From contig NZ_VYVA01000002.1 of the NCBI RefSeq assembly GCF_009193215.1, positions 62,001 to 126,000 of the forward strand: a DNA stretch of 64,000 nucleotides. The letters run 5' to 3'. The position numbers and the translations under genes are program-made. Within the stretch, counting starts at the first letter, position 1. Every line of letters begins with the position of its first letter. Source of the stretch: Flavicella marina. Lineage in GTDB: Bacteria > Bacteroidota > Bacteroidia > Flavobacteriales > Flavobacteriaceae. Shown here piece by piece: positions 44,169 through 53,783 of this stretch. Below the pieces are notes generated by a model that saw only the letters and a list, made by a program, of their open reading frames with translations, searched no databases and was not told the origin of the DNA.

Positions 44169-44176
44169 CAAAGATA
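44169..44176 (-). promoter_or_regulatory. Candidate -7 element for the mini-protein/GT/sigma operon
   Basis: On the minus strand this reads TATCTTTG, a full TAnnTTTG match 16 bp before the ATG. No clear TTTG lies at the -33 position. It falls in the 45-bp gap after the acyl-CoA dehydrogenase stop. Confidence 0.4.
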
Positions 44177-44197
44177 CTCAAAACGATACTAAAAACA

Positions 44198-45991
44198 TTA
44201 AAAACAGTATTCGTTTTCGGCGATTATTTTCTGAGCGATAATTTTTCTTAACTGCACAACATTAGGGTAATTTGCATACTTAGTAAATCGTTTTAAACCC
44301 ATAAGTAGCATTCGTTGTTCGTCACCTTCAGTAAAAGATACAATAGCTTCTTTTCCTTGTTTGTTGATAATTTCAACCGCATTATAAAGGTTTAATTTTG
44401 CCATGGCAATTTGTGCTTCACAAGCAGATTCAGTTTTTTTAGAAACCAATTTTTCGACTTTTAATATTGTGGATTCTGCCATGTATATCTCAATCATAAT
44501 ATCTGAAGCTGCCGAAATTATTTGTTGCTGCTGCTCTAAGTCCATTCCAAATGTTTCAACCGCTTTACCAGCGATCATTAAGAACGTTTTTTTCAATTTT
44601 GTTATGATCTCTTTTTCTTCAGAAAACAAAGGAGTATAATCAGGTGTGTCGAAAGAGGGGATTGACATTAGATCGTTGGCAACTGCCATTGCAGGAGTAA
44701 TCAAATCTAATTCTCCTTTGAATGCTTTTTTTAGTAGCATACCAACACTTAATAATCTATTTATTTCATTTGTACCTTCGTAGATTCTTCCTATTCTAGC
44801 ATCCCTCCAAGCAGCTTCCATTGGAGTGTCTTGTGAGAATCCCATCCCTCCAAAAATTTGAATTCCCTCATCGGTAACATATTGGGCAGTTTCAGAGGCG
44901 TGCACTTTTAACAATGCACATTCTATGGCATATTCTTCTACACCTTTTAACTCTGCTTCTTGATGTGAGCTCCCAGATGCAATATATTCATCAATTTTGT
45001 TTTGAATGTCTTTTGCAGCTCTGTAACTTCCAGATTCAGTAACAAAAGTTTTGGTTGCCATTTCCGCTATTTTATATTGAATAGCACCGAATTGGGCAAT
45101 AGGAGTTTTAAATTGTTGTCTTTCATTGGCATACTTGACTCCCTCAGTTGTAACTCTACGACAAGCATCTAAACAAGCAGCCGCAAGTTTTATACGTCCA
45201 ACATTTAAAGAATTTAAGGCTATTTTAAAACCTTTTCCTCTTTCAGAAAGCATGTTCTCAACAGGTACTTTTGTGTCGCTATAAAAGACTTGTCTGGTAG
45301 AAGAAGCTTTTATTCCTAATTTATGTTCTTCTTCGCCTAATGTAATACCGTTAGGATTTTCCGGATCATATTCAACGATAAACGCAGTAATATTTTTGTC
45401 ATCTTCAATTCTAGCAAAGACAATCATCAGACTACAAAATCCTGCATTTGAAATCCACATTTTTTGACCACTTATCAAATAGTGTTTTCCATCATCAGAT
45501 AAAACGGCTTTGGTTTTACCAGAATTGGCATCACTACCAGCTCCGGGCTCAGTTAAACAATAAGAACCATACCATTCTCCTGAGGCCAATTTTGGAACAT
45601 ATTTTTGTTTCTGTTCTTCTGTACCATACAGTAAAATTGGCATAGTACCAATTCCAGTATGGGCTCCGTAGGCAGTTGCTAAAGATCCACTTGAACCAGA
45701 AATATAATCACAAACAAGCATCGTAGAAACAAAACCCATTCCCATTCCTCCATACGCTTCAGGAACAGAAATACTCAACAGTCCCATTTGAGCAGCTTTA
45801 TTCATTATTTCAACAGTAAAGCCATAATCAGAGTTTTCAAATCGTTCTTTATGTGGCCAGACTTCTTTGTCGATAAATTCTTTTACTGATTCCTTCATCA
45901 TAAGTTGCTCTTCAGAAAAGTCTTCTGTGATAAATATATCTTGAGCTGCTGTTTCTTTTAATAAGAATTCGCCTCCTTTTATTGTTCCCAT
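44198..45991 (-). CDS. fadE: Acyl-CoA dehydrogenase, 597 aa
   Basis: This flavoenzyme starts beta-oxidation by making trans-2-enoyl-CoA. Domain order is normal: helical N-domain, FAD domain with CLTEPGAGSDANSGKTKA near residue 150 and ISGQKMWISNAG near 180, then the C-domain with the catalytic Glu region IQIFGGMGFSQDTPMEAAWRDARIGRIYEGTNEIN (here given by its ends). The extra C-terminal 170 residues place it among the 590-600 aa dehydrogenases like B. subtilis FadE. It is the last gene of the operon marR-fadN-fadA-fadE. Confidence 0.93.
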   Translation of the reverse strand: MGTIKGGEFLLKETAAQDIFITEDFSEEQLMMKESVKEFIDKEVWPHKERFENSDYGFTVEIMNKAAQMGLLSISVPEAYGGMGMGFVSTMLVCDYISGSSGSLATAYGAHTGIGTMPILLYGTEEQKQKYVPKLASGEWYGSYCLTEPGAGSDANSGKTKAVLSDDGKHYLISGQKMWISNAGFCSLMIVFARIEDDKNITAFIVEYDPENPNGITLGEEEHKLGIKASSTRQVFYSDTKVPVENMLSERGKGFKIALNSLNVGRIKLAAACLDACRRVTTEGVKYANERQQFKTPIAQFGAIQYKIAEMATKTFVTESGSYRAAKDIQNKIDEYIASGSSHQEAELKGVEEYAIECALLKVHASETAQYVTDEGIQIFGGMGFSQDTPMEAAWRDARIGRIYEGTNEINRLLSVGMLLKKAFKGELDLITPAMAVANDLMSIPSFDTPDYTPLFSEEKEIITKLKKTFLMIAGKAVETFGMDLEQQQQIISAASDIMIEIYMAESTILKVEKLVSKKTESACEAQIAMAKLNLYNAVEIINKQGKEAIVSFTEGDEQRMLLMGLKRFTKYANYPNVVQLRKIIAQKIIAENEYCF

Positions 45992-46018
45992 GGTGTTTGT
46001 TTTAGTTTAGTTTACTCT

Positions 46019-47203
46019 TTATTTTAAAAACTCATATACGCCCGCTGCTCCTTGTCCGGTTCCAACGCACATGGTAACCATTCCGTATTTGTTTTTTCTT
46101 CTTCTCATTTCATTGAATAGCTGTACCGAAAGTTTGGCTCCTGTACAACCAAGTGGATGTCCTAATGAAATAGCGCCACCGTTTACATTTACAATTTCTT
46201 GATTCAGTCCTAACTCTCTAATCACAGCAAGTGATTGTGAAGCAAATGCTTCATTTAGTTCTATCAGATCAATATCTTTCAATTGTAATCCAGCATTCGA
46301 CAATGCTTTAGGGATAGCTTTTACCGGGCCAATACCCATGATTTTTGGTGGTACTCCTGCAACGGCAAAAGAAACCATTCTAGCAATTGGTTCTAGGTTT
46401 AATTCCTTCACCATTTCCTCGCTCATCACTAGTACAAAAGCAGCACCATCACTCATTTGAGATGAGTTACCTGCGGTTACAGATCCGTTTGAAGCAAATA
46501 CAGGTTTTAGCTTGTTTAATGCTTGAATAGAGGTTCCTCTTCGTGGTCCTTCATCAGTTGTTACACTGTAGTTTTTTTGTTGTTTCTTGCCTTGCTCATC
46601 GATAAATATTTCTTCGATATTAATGGGTACAATATCGTCTTCAAAAATATGATTGTCTTGAGCTTTTAAAGCTTTTTGATGCGAGTTAAAGGCAAATTCA
46701 TCTTGATCTTCTCTTGAAACCTTGAATTGATTTGCGACGGCTTCAGCAGTCAATCCCATTCCCCAATAATAGTCTTCATGACCTTCTTTTGCAGTTTTAT
46801 AATTAGGTACGGGTCTATAACCTCCCATAGGGATATAACTCATACTTTCTACACCTCCAGCAATAATACAATCTGCCATTCCAGATTGAATTTTCGCAGC
46901 CGCGATACTTATGGTTTCAAGACCTGATGCACAATAACGATTCACAGTCATACCGGCAACTGTATCAATTTTTAATCCCATAAGGGAAATCAACCTTCCC
47001 ATATTCAATCCTTGCTCAGCTTCAGGCATGGCATTTCCAACAATAACATCGTCAATTCTTGTTTTGTCTAGTTCAGGTACATTTTTTAATAAATGTTCTA
47101 TGGTTTCGGCTGCCAGTTCATCAGGACGTTTGAAACGAAAAAGTCCTTTTGGAGCTTTTCCAACTGCGGTACGGTAACCTTGAATTATATATGCTGTTTT
47201 CAT
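46019..47203 (-). CDS. fadA: Acetyl-CoA C-acyltransferase (3-ketoacyl-CoA thiolase), 394 aa
   Basis: This enzyme performs the last step of beta-oxidation. The acylated Cys91 lies in NRYCASGLETI, the His in GGAISLGHPLGCTGA, and the second active-site Cys379 in CVGTGQGAAGVYEF. NEAFASQSLAV is also conserved. Length matches FadA (about 390). It starts 26 bp after fadN and is followed after 27 bp by fadE. Confidence 0.96.
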   Translation of the reverse strand: MKTAYIIQGYRTAVGKAPKGLFRFKRPDELAAETIEHLLKNVPELDKTRIDDVIVGNAMPEAEQGLNMGRLISLMGLKIDTVAGMTVNRYCASGLETISIAAAKIQSGMADCIIAGGVESMSYIPMGGYRPVPNYKTAKEGHEDYYWGMGLTAEAVANQFKVSREDQDEFAFNSHQKALKAQDNHIFEDDIVPINIEEIFIDEQGKKQQKNYSVTTDEGPRRGTSIQALNKLKPVFASNGSVTAGNSSQMSDGAAFVLVMSEEMVKELNLEPIARMVSFAVAGVPPKIMGIGPVKAIPKALSNAGLQLKDIDLIELNEAFASQSLAVIRELGLNQEIVNVNGGAISLGHPLGCTGAKLSVQLFNEMRRRKNKYGMVTMCVGTGQGAAGVYEFLK

Positions 47204-47229
47204 TGTTTTTGTTTAAGTTGTTAATGGAA

Positions 47230-49632
47230 TTAGTTTCGTAAAGGTTTTCCTGTTTTCAACGTATGTTGAATTCTCTCTAAGGTTTTACGTTCCCCGAAAA
47301 GCGATAAAATTGCCTCTCGCTCTAAATCTAAGAGGTATTGTTCGCTAACAAAACTTGGTTCGGAAAGATCTCCACCTGCCATTATATAGCCTAGTTTATT
47401 TGCTATTTTCTTATCATGTTCAGAAGCGTAATTCCCTTTTTGCAAGCTATCTGTGCCCACTTTAAACATTCCAAGAACTTGTTGTCCAAGCACTTTGACT
47501 TTTTTCGGTGTTGGCTGTGTATACCCATCATCTAAAAGTTGTAATGCATACTTTTTAGCAGTCGCAATTTGTCTGTTGGCATTTACAACGACCATGTCTT
47601 TACCGGTTTGATAAAAACCTAAATCGAATGCTTCATGTGCCGAGGTGGCTACTTTTGCCATGGCAATATTGATAAAACTATCGCGCAAACGGTTTAATTT
47701 TACATCGTCTTTTAAAAATGCCTCTGATGCACGTAAGGTCATTTCTTTTGTACCAGCGCCAGCCGGTATAATTCCAACCCCAAATTCAACCAAACCAGTG
47801 TAAGTTTCTGCGGCTGCAACAACTTTATCTACATGCATACTCATTTCACATGCTCCACCAAAAGTCATTCCTCTTGGCGTGAGAAGCGTGGGTACAGATG
47901 AATAGCGTAAACGCATAACGGTGTCTTGAAATAGTTTTGTCGCCATGTTTAATTCATCATACTCTTGTTCGATTGCTAGTAAAAAAGCCATAGCTAAATT
48001 GGCTCCAACAGAAAAATTAGCTGCTTGATTACCAAGTATTACTGCTTCATATTCCTCTTCCGCTAAATCGATACCCTTATTTATGGCTTGTAAAACACCT
48101 CCGCCAATGGTATTCATTTTTGATTGAAACTCTACATTTAGCACTCCATCTCCAAGATGTTGAATGGCCGCTTCTTTATTAGACCAAATTGTCTTAGATT
48201 CTCTAATGTGCTCTAAAATGATAAAGCTATCTTGACCTGGTTTTTTATGGTAAGTTTTTGAAACTATATCATAGTAATTTTCAATTCCTTCAGCAACGGA
48301 GTAAAACGATTTTGCTCCAGATAAAAGCATTTCTTCAACCCATTTGTTTAGAGTTAAGCCTTCATTTTTTATCAATTCTATTCCTTTTTCAACACCTATG
48401 GCATCCCAAATTTGAAAAGGGCCATGTTCCCATCCGAAACCTGCTTTCATGGCATCGTCAATTCTGAATAGTTCATCTGATATTTCTGGAATTCTATTTG
48501 CGCTATAAGCAAACAATGCAGCAAACGTTTTTCTATAAAAGTCCCCAGCTTTGTCTTTTCCTTTAATTAAAACGGCAAAGCGATCGATTACTTTGTCGAT
48601 AGTTTTGGTACTTGCAAGTGTGGCAAATTTTGGTTTATTCGATGTTTCGTATTCAAAGGAGTTTAAATTCAAAGCCAAAATATTTTTTTTGCCTTTTGCA
48701 TCGACTTCTTTTTTGTAAAAACCTTGTTTCGATTTATTACCTAACCATTTGTTTTCAATAAGTTTGTTTACGAAATCTGGTAGTTTAAAGAGTTCATGTG
48801 CCTCATCATTCGGACAGTTTTCATATAATCCATTCGCAACATGAACCAATGTGTCTAATCCGACAACATCTACGGTTCTGAATGTGGCAGATTTTGGTCT
48901 TCCAATAACAGGACCTGTTAATTTATCAACTTCAGCGATGGATAAATCTAATTCTTTTACTACGTGAAAAAGACTCATGATGCCAAAAATACCTATTCTA
49001 TTTCCGATAAACGCAGGTGTGTCTTTGGCAAGTACGGATGTTTTTCCTAAAAACTTTTCACCGTATTTCATTAAGAAGTCTACGATTTCTGGTTTACAGG
49101 AAGGACCTGGTACAACTTCAAACAATTTTAAATACCTAGGAGGGTTGAAAAAATGAGTTACTGCAAAATGATTTTGAAAATCCTCGCTTCGTCCCTCATT
49201 CATGAACTTGATGGGAATCCCAGAAGTGTTCGAGCTAATTACAGTACCAGGTGTCCTGTGTTTTTCTACTAATTCAAATACTTTTTGTTTGATGTCCAAT
49301 CGTTCAACCACAACCTCAATAATCCAGTCGACTTGAGCGATTTTTTGGATGTCATCTTCTAAATTTCCTGTTGAAATTCTAGCAGAAAATTCTTTTTTAT
49401 AAATAGGGGAAGGGTTCGATTTTATAGAAGCTGTTAAGCTTGAATCTACGATTCTGTTACGTACAGCTCTTGATTCTAGTGTAAGGCCTTGCGCTTTTTC
49501 TTTTTCATTCAATTCTTTCGGAACAATGTCCAATAAAAGTACTTCAACACCAATATTGGCAAAGTGGCATGCAATACCAGATCCCATAATTCCAGATCCG
49601 ATTACAGCAATTTTTTTTATGTGCTTCTTCAT
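47230..49632 (-). CDS. fadN: 3-hydroxyacyl-CoA dehydrogenase / enoyl-CoA hydratase, FadN type, 800 aa
   Basis: This is a bifunctional beta-oxidation enzyme. The NAD domain comes first (IAVIGSGIMGSGIACHFANIG, residues 9-29), then the 3HCDH dimer domains (VTHFFNPPRYLKLFEVVPG). The crotonase-like hydratase part is at the C-terminus (FGGACEMSMHVDKVVAAAET, VEFGVGIIPAGAGTKEM). This order is the reverse of E. coli FadB and the same as B. subtilis FadN, whose length (about 790) and gene order fadN-fadA-fadE also match. It follows the MarR gene by 20 bp. Confidence 0.94.
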   Translation of the reverse strand: MKKHIKKIAVIGSGIMGSGIACHFANIGVEVLLLDIVPKELNEKEKAQGLTLESRAVRNRIVDSSLTASIKSNPSPIYKKEFSARISTGNLEDDIQKIAQVDWIIEVVVERLDIKQKVFELVEKHRTPGTVISSNTSGIPIKFMNEGRSEDFQNHFAVTHFFNPPRYLKLFEVVPGPSCKPEIVDFLMKYGEKFLGKTSVLAKDTPAFIGNRIGIFGIMSLFHVVKELDLSIAEVDKLTGPVIGRPKSATFRTVDVVGLDTLVHVANGLYENCPNDEAHELFKLPDFVNKLIENKWLGNKSKQGFYKKEVDAKGKKNILALNLNSFEYETSNKPKFATLASTKTIDKVIDRFAVLIKGKDKAGDFYRKTFAALFAYSANRIPEISDELFRIDDAMKAGFGWEHGPFQIWDAIGVEKGIELIKNEGLTLNKWVEEMLLSGAKSFYSVAEGIENYYDIVSKTYHKKPGQDSFIILEHIRESKTIWSNKEAAIQHLGDGVLNVEFQSKMNTIGGGVLQAINKGIDLAEEEYEAVILGNQAANFSVGANLAMAFLLAIEQEYDELNMATKLFQDTVMRLRYSSVPTLLTPRGMTFGGACEMSMHVDKVVAAAETYTGLVEFGVGIIPAGAGTKEMTLRASEAFLKDDVKLNRLRDSFINIAMAKVATSAHEAFDLGFYQTGKDMVVVNANRQIATAKKYALQLLDDGYTQPTPKKVKVLGQQVLGMFKVGTDSLQKGNYASEHDKKIANKLGYIMAGGDLSEPSFVSEQYLLDLEREAILSLFGERKTLERIQHTLKTGKPLRN

Positions 49633-49652
49633 TAGTTTGAGTTTACTAGTTT

Positions 49653-50105
49653 TTAGTTATCGAAGATTAGTTTATTCGAAATTAATTCGTTGATAGTTTC
49701 TGTTACTTCAAAAAAACTTTTAAGCTTATGTTCGCTTATTGAGTTTTTTACGGTGTCGTTAAATTTCAAAACGCTTTGTTTTGAAGTTTCTCGTTTTTCT
49801 ATTCCAAAATCAGTTAATTTTATCAAAACGCCTCTACCATCTTTTGGGTTTTTTTCCCTGTAGATTAGGCCTCGCTCTTCCATTTTTTTTAATAATCGTG
49901 ATAAACTCGTTGGTTCCATTCCCATTTTTGGACCTAAAGCAGTAGATGCAGTGCCTTCTTTTAAATCAATATTTAGTAACAAAAACCCTGTGGCCATGGT
50001 ACTTCCATATTTAGAAGCTTCTTCGTTGTACATCTTCGCTACAGCTTGCCACGTAGCGCGTAAATGATGATCTATGGAAAGATTTTTTGAGGTTGATTTT
50101 TTCAA
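49653..50105 (-). CDS. MarR family transcriptional regulator, 150 aa
   Basis: The winged helix is seen in EGTASTALGPKMGMEPTSLSRLL (recognition helix region) and REKNPKDGRGVLIKLTDFG (wing). Helices at both ends give the dimer. The start is TTG at 50105; ATG codons upstream run into stops in frame. It is 20 bp upstream of fadN on the same strand, so it is very likely the local regulator of beta-oxidation, perhaps sensing acyl-CoA, as do several regulators of this type. A TGCATGCA palindrome lies 18 bp before the start codon and could be its operator. Confidence 0.9.
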   Translation of the reverse strand: MKKSTSKNLSIDHHLRATWQAVAKMYNEEASKYGSTMATGFLLLNIDLKEGTASTALGPKMGMEPTSLSRLLKKMEERGLIYREKNPKDGRGVLIKLTDFGIEKRETSKQSVLKFNDTVKNSISEHKLKSFFEVTETINELISNKLIFDN

Positions 50106-50123
50106 TACTAAATTATTTTATTA

Positions 50124-50131
50124 TGCATGCA
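50124..50131. promoter_or_regulatory. Palindrome upstream of marR, candidate operator
   Basis: A perfect TGCATGCA sits in the divergent marR/ABC region. The flanks extend it as an imperfect inverted repeat: about 10 of 14 positions match between the two half-sites. It would overlap the promoter or leader of the marR-fad operon. Confidence 0.4.
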
Positions 50132-50201
50132 CAGTAAATATACTAATATTTTTTAAAAAAACTAAAAACCGATTGCATATTTTTTGGGCTCAAAAAAATG
50201 A

Positions 50202-50209
50202 TATCTTTG
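50202..50209 (+). promoter_or_regulatory. Candidate -7 element for the ABC transporter operon
   Basis: TATCTTTG matches TAnnTTTG 26 bp before the TTG start of the ATPase gene. A TTTTTTG/CAAAAAA inverted repeat (50180-50197) lies just upstream. The TTTG within it is only 15 bp from the -7 element, shorter than usual. Confidence 0.38.
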
Positions 50210-50235
50210 ATTTTCTAATATTTCAATAGATTATT

Positions 50236-51165
50236 TTGTTAAAAATAGACCAGGTTAGTAAGCATTATGGCGAATATACTGCCCTAGATGCGGTTTCATT
50301 AGAAGTGCCTAAAGGAAGTGTGTTTGGCTTGTTAGGACCAAATGGAGCAGGGAAAACCTCTCTTATTCGGATTCTAAATCAAATTATTTTACCAGATGAA
50401 GGTACTGTGTATTTGGATGGAGAACAGTTGCAACCAAAACATATTTCACAGATTGGTTATTTACCAGAAGAACGAGGGTTGTATAAATCAATGAAAGTTG
50501 GTGAGCAAGCTTTGTATTTGGCTCGCCTAAAGGGGATGACTAAAAAAGAAGCTACCACCCAGTTAAAATATTGGTTTGAAAAATTTGAAATTTCTGATTG
50601 GTGGCATAAAAAAATTCAAGAACTCTCTAAGGGAATGGCTCAAAAGGTGCAATTTATTGTTACCGTATTGCACAAACCTAAATTATTGATCTTTGATGAA
50701 CCTTTTAGTGGTTTTGATCCGGTGAATGCAGAATTGATAGCAAAAGAAATATTGTTGTTGAAAGACGAGGGAGCAACCATTATTTTTTCTACACACCGTA
50801 TGGAGTCTGTTGAGAAAATGTGTGATCATATTGCGTTGATACATCAGTCTAAGAAAATTTTAGATGGAAAAATATCAGAAATACAAAAACAGTATAAAAC
50901 CAATATTTTTGATGTTGGAGTTGTAACCAATGATGAGAGTAAGTTGACAACTGAATTGAAAGAAGTATTTGAGGTTAAACCAAGTAAACTCTATTCATTT
51001 CACGATGCGGTAAAATTTCAAGTAAAAACTTCTGATAAAAATACATCAGAGAAATTACTTCAACTTTTACAGAAACACGGTGAAGTGATTCATTTTTCTG
51101 AACAGATACCAACGATGAACTCTATATTTATGCAGGCAGTTTCTAACAAAACAAGTCTTAAATAA
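50236..51165 (+). CDS. ABC transporter ATP-binding protein, NatA-like, 309 aa
   Basis: Walker A (GPNGAGKTSL, about residues 34-43), the signature ELSKGMAQKVQFI and Walker B LLIFDEPFSGFDPVN are all intact, with the switch histidine in IIFSTHRMESVE. The C-terminal 80 residues look like the DUF4162 tail common in NatA-type subunits. It starts with TTG at 50236. The permease gene follows 10 bp later, so this is a two-gene exporter. The substrate (sodium, drug or lipid) is not predictable. Confidence 0.93.
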   Translation: MLKIDQVSKHYGEYTALDAVSLEVPKGSVFGLLGPNGAGKTSLIRILNQIILPDEGTVYLDGEQLQPKHISQIGYLPEERGLYKSMKVGEQALYLARLKGMTKKEATTQLKYWFEKFEISDWWHKKIQELSKGMAQKVQFIVTVLHKPKLLIFDEPFSGFDPVNAELIAKEILLLKDEGATIIFSTHRMESVEKMCDHIALIHQSKKILDGKISEIQKQYKTNIFDVGVVTNDESKLTTELKEVFEVKPSKLYSFHDAVKFQVKTSDKNTSEKLLQLLQKHGEVIHFSEQIPTMNSIFMQAVSNKTSLK

Positions 51166-51175
51166 TTACTCAACT

Positions 51176-52492
51176 ATGGAAAAACTAAAATTAATCATCT
51201 ATAGAGAGTTTTTAATAAAAGTTAGAAATAAATCATTTATTGTCCTTACTTTTTTAAGTCCGATTCTGGTAATTGGTATGGGATTTTTGGTGTTTTATTT
51301 AACTCAAGTAAACGAAAGTACCGTGAAGCATATCGCTATTGTAGATAATTCTACCCTAGAAATCGGTAGCTTGTTGCAGAGTAATGAATCTGTCACCTAT
51401 ATTGATTTAACAGTGGTAGGTTTAGATAAATCGAAAGTGTTGGTAAAAGAAAATAATTACGACGGTTTGTTGTATTTACCAGTTATTGAAGATGATTTAA
51501 AAGAGTATTCACATAAAATAATGTATTTTTCTGCTGATACGCCAAATTTTATGTTGATCAAAAGTTTAGAAAATAAGATTGCCAACAGATTGAAGTTTTT
51601 TCATTTAGAAAAAATTGGAATACAAGCCCAAACTATATACGATGCGACCTACAACGTGGCGATTCATCAAGAGAATTTTTATGGAGAAGAATCTTCGAAA
51701 CTGGGTGCTGGTTTAAAAATCGGACTCGGTACGGGAGCGGGGTATCTAGTAATGATGTTTATTATTATATATGGGAACTCTGTGATGAGAAGTGTAATTG
51801 AAGAAAAAACGAGTAGAGTAATTGAAGTTATTGTCTCTTCTGTAAAACCATTTCAATTGTTGTTGGGTAAAATTATCGGAAATGCATCAGCTGGTTTGTT
51901 ACAGTTTTTTATTTGGGGATTGCTAATTGTCTTTTGCAGTATAGCAGCCTCTATGTTTTTAGGAGTTGATTTGATGGCAATGAATACTCCAAAATTACCA
52001 GTAAATCAAATGGCAGAAAATTTGGAAAATTATGATGACATTGTTTTCGTCTTGAAAGAGATATTACAATTACCATTAGTAACCATGGTTTTGTTGTTTG
52101 TATTCTATTTTTTAGGAGGATTTTTTCTGTACAGTTCAATTTATGCGGCAATAGGGGCAGCAGTCGATAGTGAAACGGATACCCAGCAATTTATGTTGCC
52201 AGTGATTATTCCTTTGATGTTGGCAGTGTATGTTGGTTTTGCTGCGGTTATTAGTGATCCACATGGTCCAGTTGCAACTACATTTTCGATCATTCCTTTT
52301 ACCTCACCAATTGTTATGTTGATGCGAATTCCGTTTGGTGTAGCTTGGTATGAGTTATTAGGGTCGATGTTGTTACTAGTAGTTACCTTTTTAGGAATAG
52401 TATTGTTAGCAGCGAAAATATATAAAGTAGGGATTTTAATGTATGGTAAAAAGCCGAGTTACAAGGACCTGTATAAATGGTTACGCTACTGA
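51176..52492 (+). CDS. ABC transporter permease, NatB-like, 438 aa
   Basis: A first membrane segment (FIVLTFLSPILVIGMGFLVFYL) is followed by a periplasmic domain of about 130 residues, then five more membrane segments from about residue 180 on. VIEEKTSRVIEVIVSSVKPFQLLLGK is the coupling motif typical of ABC-2 type permeases (NatB/YhaP). It is 10 bp after its ATPase. The transported compound is unknown. Confidence 0.92.
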   Translation: MEKLKLIIYREFLIKVRNKSFIVLTFLSPILVIGMGFLVFYLTQVNESTVKHIAIVDNSTLEIGSLLQSNESVTYIDLTVVGLDKSKVLVKENNYDGLLYLPVIEDDLKEYSHKIMYFSADTPNFMLIKSLENKIANRLKFFHLEKIGIQAQTIYDATYNVAIHQENFYGEESSKLGAGLKIGLGTGAGYLVMMFIIIYGNSVMRSVIEEKTSRVIEVIVSSVKPFQLLLGKIIGNASAGLLQFFIWGLLIVFCSIAASMFLGVDLMAMNTPKLPVNQMAENLENYDDIVFVLKEILQLPLVTMVLLFVFYFLGGFFLYSSIYAAIGAAVDSETDTQQFMLPVIIPLMLAVYVGFAAVISDPHGPVATTFSIIPFTSPIVMLMRIPFGVAWYELLGSMLLLVVTFLGIVLLAAKIYKVGILMYGKKPSYKDLYKWLRY

Positions 52493-52614
52493 TGATCTTT
52501 TAATAGGTTTTTAAGAATTTTCTTAACCTTTGGTATGTCAAAATAAATATCTTTACAAGTATGTAATGTTTAAAAATTACTGCTATTAACTAACGAACTA
52601 TAGAAATACCTATA

Positions 52615-53778
52615 ATGAGTAAAATTTTAATAATTGAAGACGAAGCTGCAATTCGCAGGGTTTTAAATAAAATCATCAGTGAAGAAAACGACAGCTACCA
52701 AACCGAAGAAGCTGAAAATGGTTTGATTGGGTTAGAGAAGGTTTTAGAGAATGATTACGATTTGATATTGTGTGATATCAAAATGCCAAAAATGGACGGT
52801 GTAGAAGTACTTGAAAAGTTAAAAAAAGTAAAGCCAGAAATACCGGTAATAATGATATCTGGCCATGGAGATCTTGATACAGCGGTAGAAACCATGCGCT
52901 TAGGAGCTTTTGACTATATTTCTAAACCACCAGATTTAAATCGATTGTTGACTACGGTTCGAAATGCTTTGTTGAGTAAGGATTTAATTGTTGAGAACAA
53001 AAGATTAAAGAAAAAGGTTAGTAAGAAATATGAAATGATAGGAGAAAGTGACTCGATTTCTCGTATCAAAACCATGATTGAAAAAGTAGCATCTACAGAT
53101 GCTCGTGTTTTGATTACAGGACCAAACGGAACAGGTAAGGAGTTGGTGGCACATTGGTTGCATGAAAAAAGTGACAGAAGTAAAGCTCCGATGATTGAGG
53201 TGAATTGTGCTGCAATTCCTTCTGAATTAATTGAAAGTGAATTGTTTGGTCATGTAAAGGGATCGTTTACAGGGGCTAATAAAGACAGAGCTGGTAAATT
53301 TGAAGCAGCAAATAATGGTACCATTTTTTTGGATGAAATTGGAGATATGAGTCTTTCTGCTCAAGCAAAAGTATTGCGTGCGCTTCAAGAAAATAAAGTA
53401 AGTAGAGTAGGAAGTGAGAAAGATATAAAAGTAAATGTTCGTGTAGTAGCTGCAACAAATAAAGACTTAAAAAAGGAAATTAGCGAAGGAAGATTTCGAG
53501 AGGATTTATACCATCGTTTGGCAGTTATATTGATTCAAGTACCGGCGCTTAATGATAGAAGAGAAGATATTCCTTTACTCGTAGAACATTTTTCTAAGCA
53601 GGTTTCTGCAGAGCAAGGTATTCCAAACAAGGTGTTTTCGAATGAAGCCTTGGAGTTGTTACAAGGTTACGATTGGACGGGGAACATCCGTGAATTGAGA
53701 AATGTAGTTGAGAGGTTGATTATTTTAGGGGATCAAAAAGTTTCTAAAGAAGATGTAGCACTGTTTGCCAGTAAATAA
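52615..53778 (+). CDS. Sigma54-type response regulator without a DNA-binding domain, 387 aa
   Basis: The receiver domain (residues about 1-115) has acidic residues Asp9 and Glu10 and the phospho-acceptor Asp54 in LILCDIKMPKMDG. The AAA+ domain has Walker A ITGPNGTGKELVAHWL, the sigma54-contact loop as KGSFTGAN (GSFTGA instead of GAFTGA) and Walker B TIFLDEIGDMS. The protein ends at SKEDVALFASK, right after the AAA+ lid, so the usual Fis-like helix-turn-helix is missing. The gene is complete, with a normal stop, and no sensor kinase is adjacent. Confidence 0.92.
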   Translation: MSKILIIEDEAAIRRVLNKIISEENDSYQTEEAENGLIGLEKVLENDYDLILCDIKMPKMDGVEVLEKLKKVKPEIPVIMISGHGDLDTAVETMRLGAFDYISKPPDLNRLLTTVRNALLSKDLIVENKRLKKKVSKKYEMIGESDSISRIKTMIEKVASTDARVLITGPNGTGKELVAHWLHEKSDRSKAPMIEVNCAAIPSELIESELFGHVKGSFTGANKDRAGKFEAANNGTIFLDEIGDMSLSAQAKVLRALQENKVSRVGSEKDIKVNVRVVAATNKDLKKEISEGRFREDLYHRLAVILIQVPALNDRREDIPLLVEHFSKQVSAEQGIPNKVFSNEALELLQGYDWTGNIRELRNVVERLIILGDQKVSKEDVALFASK

Positions 53779-53783
53779 AATTT

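Noticed and set aside
52505-52529. Imperfect inverted repeat TTAAGAA/TTCTTAA after the ABC permease
   Set aside because: It has no T tract and a bulge. It might be a regulatory site, but nothing specific supports it.
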